Assembly (NCBI GenBank): GCA_035293245.1
Contig: DATDOO010000128.1
Span: 1 to 7,607 of the forward strand
From: DATDOO01 sp035293245
GTDB lineage: Bacteria; Pseudomonadota; Gammaproteobacteria; Methylococcales; Methylococcaceae
Direction of reading: 5' to 3'
DNA length: 7,607 bases
The notes below the pieces were generated by a model. It was not told the origin of the DNA. It made no database searches and was given only the letters and a program-made list of their open reading frames with translations. Shown in pieces: positions 6,738 through 7,607 of the stretch (its first letter is position 1; each line of letters starts with the position of its first letter). A program made the position numbers and the translations under genes.

Positions 6738-6974
6738 GTAGCCCCGTCGACGGCGAGGGGGACGGCTTGCTTCGAACCAGGGCGCTTTGGCAGCCGTTGC
6801 TGTATTTCGGCCGAAGGGTCATGCACCAAAGCCGCGGATGGCTGTCTAACATGTACGCTGGAAGCCACATCCTTGCCGTCAGGTGCAATGGCCTGATGCG
6901 GGCGGTCCCAGAATGGGGCATTTCACAGGCGGCTCACTCAGCGATGCTTCCGACATGGGTAACCGGGAGGAGCA
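6738..6974. other. intergenic region with no gene recognised
   Basis: These 237 bases after speA hold no convincing gene. One frame (6734-7066) is open, but it overlaps speA and the lipoprotein gene and has no family features. Two 10-base palindromes occur, CCGTCGACGG (6744-6753) and TTCGGCCGAA (6806-6815), and a small TCAGG/CCTGA stem (6879-6896). I see no T-tailed terminator for speA and no clear promoter for the next gene, although one must lie here if that gene is transcribed separately. Confidence 0.5.
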
Positions 6975-7193
6975 ATGACGACTTTTACGAAAACCTCGGT
7001 AATTTGCCTGGCCCTGGCTTTGCTCACGAGCGGATGTGCGGTCTATGCCCCGCCGGTCGGGGTTGAGATCGGTATTCCGGTCCGCCCCTATTATGGTAGT
7101 CCTTATTATGGCCCAGGGTACTATGGCCCCAAGCGTCACTGGCATCCTTATTATTATGGACCACCCTATCGCGGCCATTATCGTCGCTGGTAA
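6975..7193 (+). CDS. small Tyr/Gly/Pro-rich lipoprotein
   Basis: The function is unknown. The 72 residues begin with a lipoprotein signal peptide: a lysine at position 6, a hydrophobic core (VICLALALL), and a lipobox LLTSGC with C21 as the lipidated residue; threonine at -3 is a tolerated variant. The mature part is about 52 residues, starts AVYAPPVGVEIGIPV, and then becomes low-complexity with PYYG, PYYGPGYYGP, WHPYYYGPP and a basic HYRRW end. Short tyrosine-rich lipoproteins of this kind are common in proteobacteria and are probably anchored to the outer membrane, sometimes linked to envelope stress, but nothing here proves a role. A strong GGGAGGAG (6965-6972) directly precedes the ATG, close but adequate. 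The neighbour at 7315 is also a small exported low-complexity protein. Confidence 0.78.
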   Translation: MTTFTKTSVICLALALLTSGCAVYAPPVGVEIGIPVRPYYGSPYYGPGYYGPKRHWHPYYYGPPYRGHYRRW

Positions 7194-7314
7194 TGACCTG
7201 ATTCGTCGCGGCCTTTGCTAACTTTTTGGGTTTGACGGGGCCGCCGCAAGGCGAGTTTACCGAGACCCTGGAACCGTAAGCGTTCCCTTGCCCCATCTGC
7301 GAGAGGTAACGGTC

Positions 7315-7491
7315 ATGAAACCGGGAAAATTCCTAGCAGCGTTTATCTTCCTTCTCAGTCTGTCCGTGGCGGGAAGCGCATGGGCCCGAGACGGCGGCGG
7401 CCGTGGGGGGCATTCCGGTGGCAAGCATTTCAGTGGCGGCAGCAGATCACAGGGCGGCCATTTCAAAGGCTATGTCTGCATTAACAGTTGA
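7315..7491 (+). CDS. small Gly/His-rich secreted protein, C-terminus probably replaced by an IS end
   Basis: The function is unknown. From ATG 7315 there are 58 residues. GAGAGG at 7301-7306, eight bases upstream, supports this start over an ATG at 7288. A Sec signal peptide is clear: MKPGK, a hydrophobic core FLAAFIFLLSLSVAGS, and an AWA cleavage site after A24. The mature part, RDGGGRGGHSGGKHFSGG and on, is rich in glycine, histidine and serine, like small exported proteins that usually continue with more Gly/His/Phe repeats. Here the repeats break off after GGHFKG, and the last residues YVCINS are unlike the rest. A transposase gene on the other strand ends at 7470-7472, so the last codons are probably insertion-sequence DNA and the gene is truncated. 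A weak promoter candidate is TTGACG at 7232-7237, with a poor -10. Confidence 0.65.
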   Translation: MKPGKFLAAFIFLLSLSVAGSAWARDGGGRGGHSGGKHFSGGSRSQGGHFKGYVCINS

Positions 7492-7607
7492 AAATGCTTT
7501 TCCAGGCCAAGGGCGGCCTGGAGGCCACCCAGCGGGGAGTTCCGTTCGCCGCAACGTTCCAGCCACCTGCGCCAGCCCAGATAATTTTCCAGGTACTTGG
7601 TGGCCAC
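7468..7607 (-). mobile_element. end of an insertion sequence (partial)
   Basis: The boundary is estimated. The transposase-like gene ends at 7470, and the composition of the overlapping secreted-protein gene changes at the same place, so the terminal repeat probably starts near 7468 with GGCTATGTCTGCATTAACAG. The other end and any target duplication are outside the window. Confidence 0.45.
7470..7607 (-). CDS. transposase-like protein, C-terminal end only
   Basis: Reading the minus strand from the window edge gives 45 residues, starting VATKYLENYLGWRRWLERCG and ending HFQLLMQT before TAG at 7472-7470. The motif KYLxNYLGWRRWL and the short QLLMQT end resemble, from memory, the C-termini of insertion-sequence transposases; I could not fix the IS family. 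Most of the gene lies beyond the window. An inverted repeat CCAGGCC/GGCCTGG (7502-7508 and 7515-7521) falls inside the coding end. If it is not a transposase it would still be a partial gene running leftwards, convergent with the small secreted protein gene and overlapping it by 22 bases. Confidence 0.6.
   Translation of the reverse strand: MATKYLENYLGWRRWLERCGERNSPLGGLQAALGLEKHFQLLMQT

Noticed and set aside
6787..6801. A sigma-54-like site TTGGCAGCCGTTGC
   Set aside because: The GG and GC elements are only eight bases apart; the known promoter needs ten.
6734..7066. A 110-codon open frame between speA and the lipoprotein
   Set aside because: It overlaps the speA stop and runs into the lipoprotein gene in another frame; composition is not protein-like and no ribosome site is seen.
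7270..7286. GGAAC/GTTCC stem before the secreted peptide gene as a terminator
   Set aside because: Only five pairs and no T-run follows.

Overview
This window reads as a housekeeping stretch of a GC-rich proteobacterial chromosome, most likely gammaproteobacterial. A methanotroph-like lineage (Methylococcales) is possible but is only a guess from overall protein flavour. The evidence is the order pssA-leuA, a family 4 uracil-DNA glycosylase followed by rimI, and a biosynthetic arginine decarboxylase beside spermidine synthase.

Layout. Positions 1-527 hold the 3' part of pssA (phosphatidylserine synthase). Positions 583-836 hold a small coiled-coil gene that appears broken by a frameshift. 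Positions 852-932 encode a possible leucine-rich leader peptide upstream of leuA (1017-2561, 2-isopropylmalate synthase). A tightly packed run leuA - udg (2570-3334) - rimI (3341-3892) follows on the + strand. It meets speE (3914-4768, - strand) tail to tail. speE and speA (4854-6737, + strand) diverge from a short shared region of 85 bp. The last 870 bp look accessory: an uncharacterised intergenic stretch, a tiny Tyr/Gly/Pro-rich lipoprotein (6975-7193), a Gly/His-rich secreted peptide (7315-7491) that seems truncated, and the 3' end of a transposase gene on the - strand (7470 to beyond the window end).

How the genes relate. pssA makes phosphatidylserine for phosphatidylethanolamine. leuA commits carbon to leucine. 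SpeA (arginine to agmatine) and SpeE (putrescine to spermidine) act at the two ends of the arginine-dependent polyamine route. Udg and RimI serve DNA repair and ribosomal protein modification.

No new defence or other multi-gene system was found. The most notable points are: a 66-bp near-perfect palindrome inserted in frame into udg, so that 22 codons come from a mobile repeat; loss of one canonical Fe-S cysteine in the same protein; a leucine-rich short ORF before leuA; a one-base frameshift in the small coiled-coil gene; and an insertion-sequence end that supplies the last codons of a small secreted protein. All calls come from reading the sequence; no database search was run.
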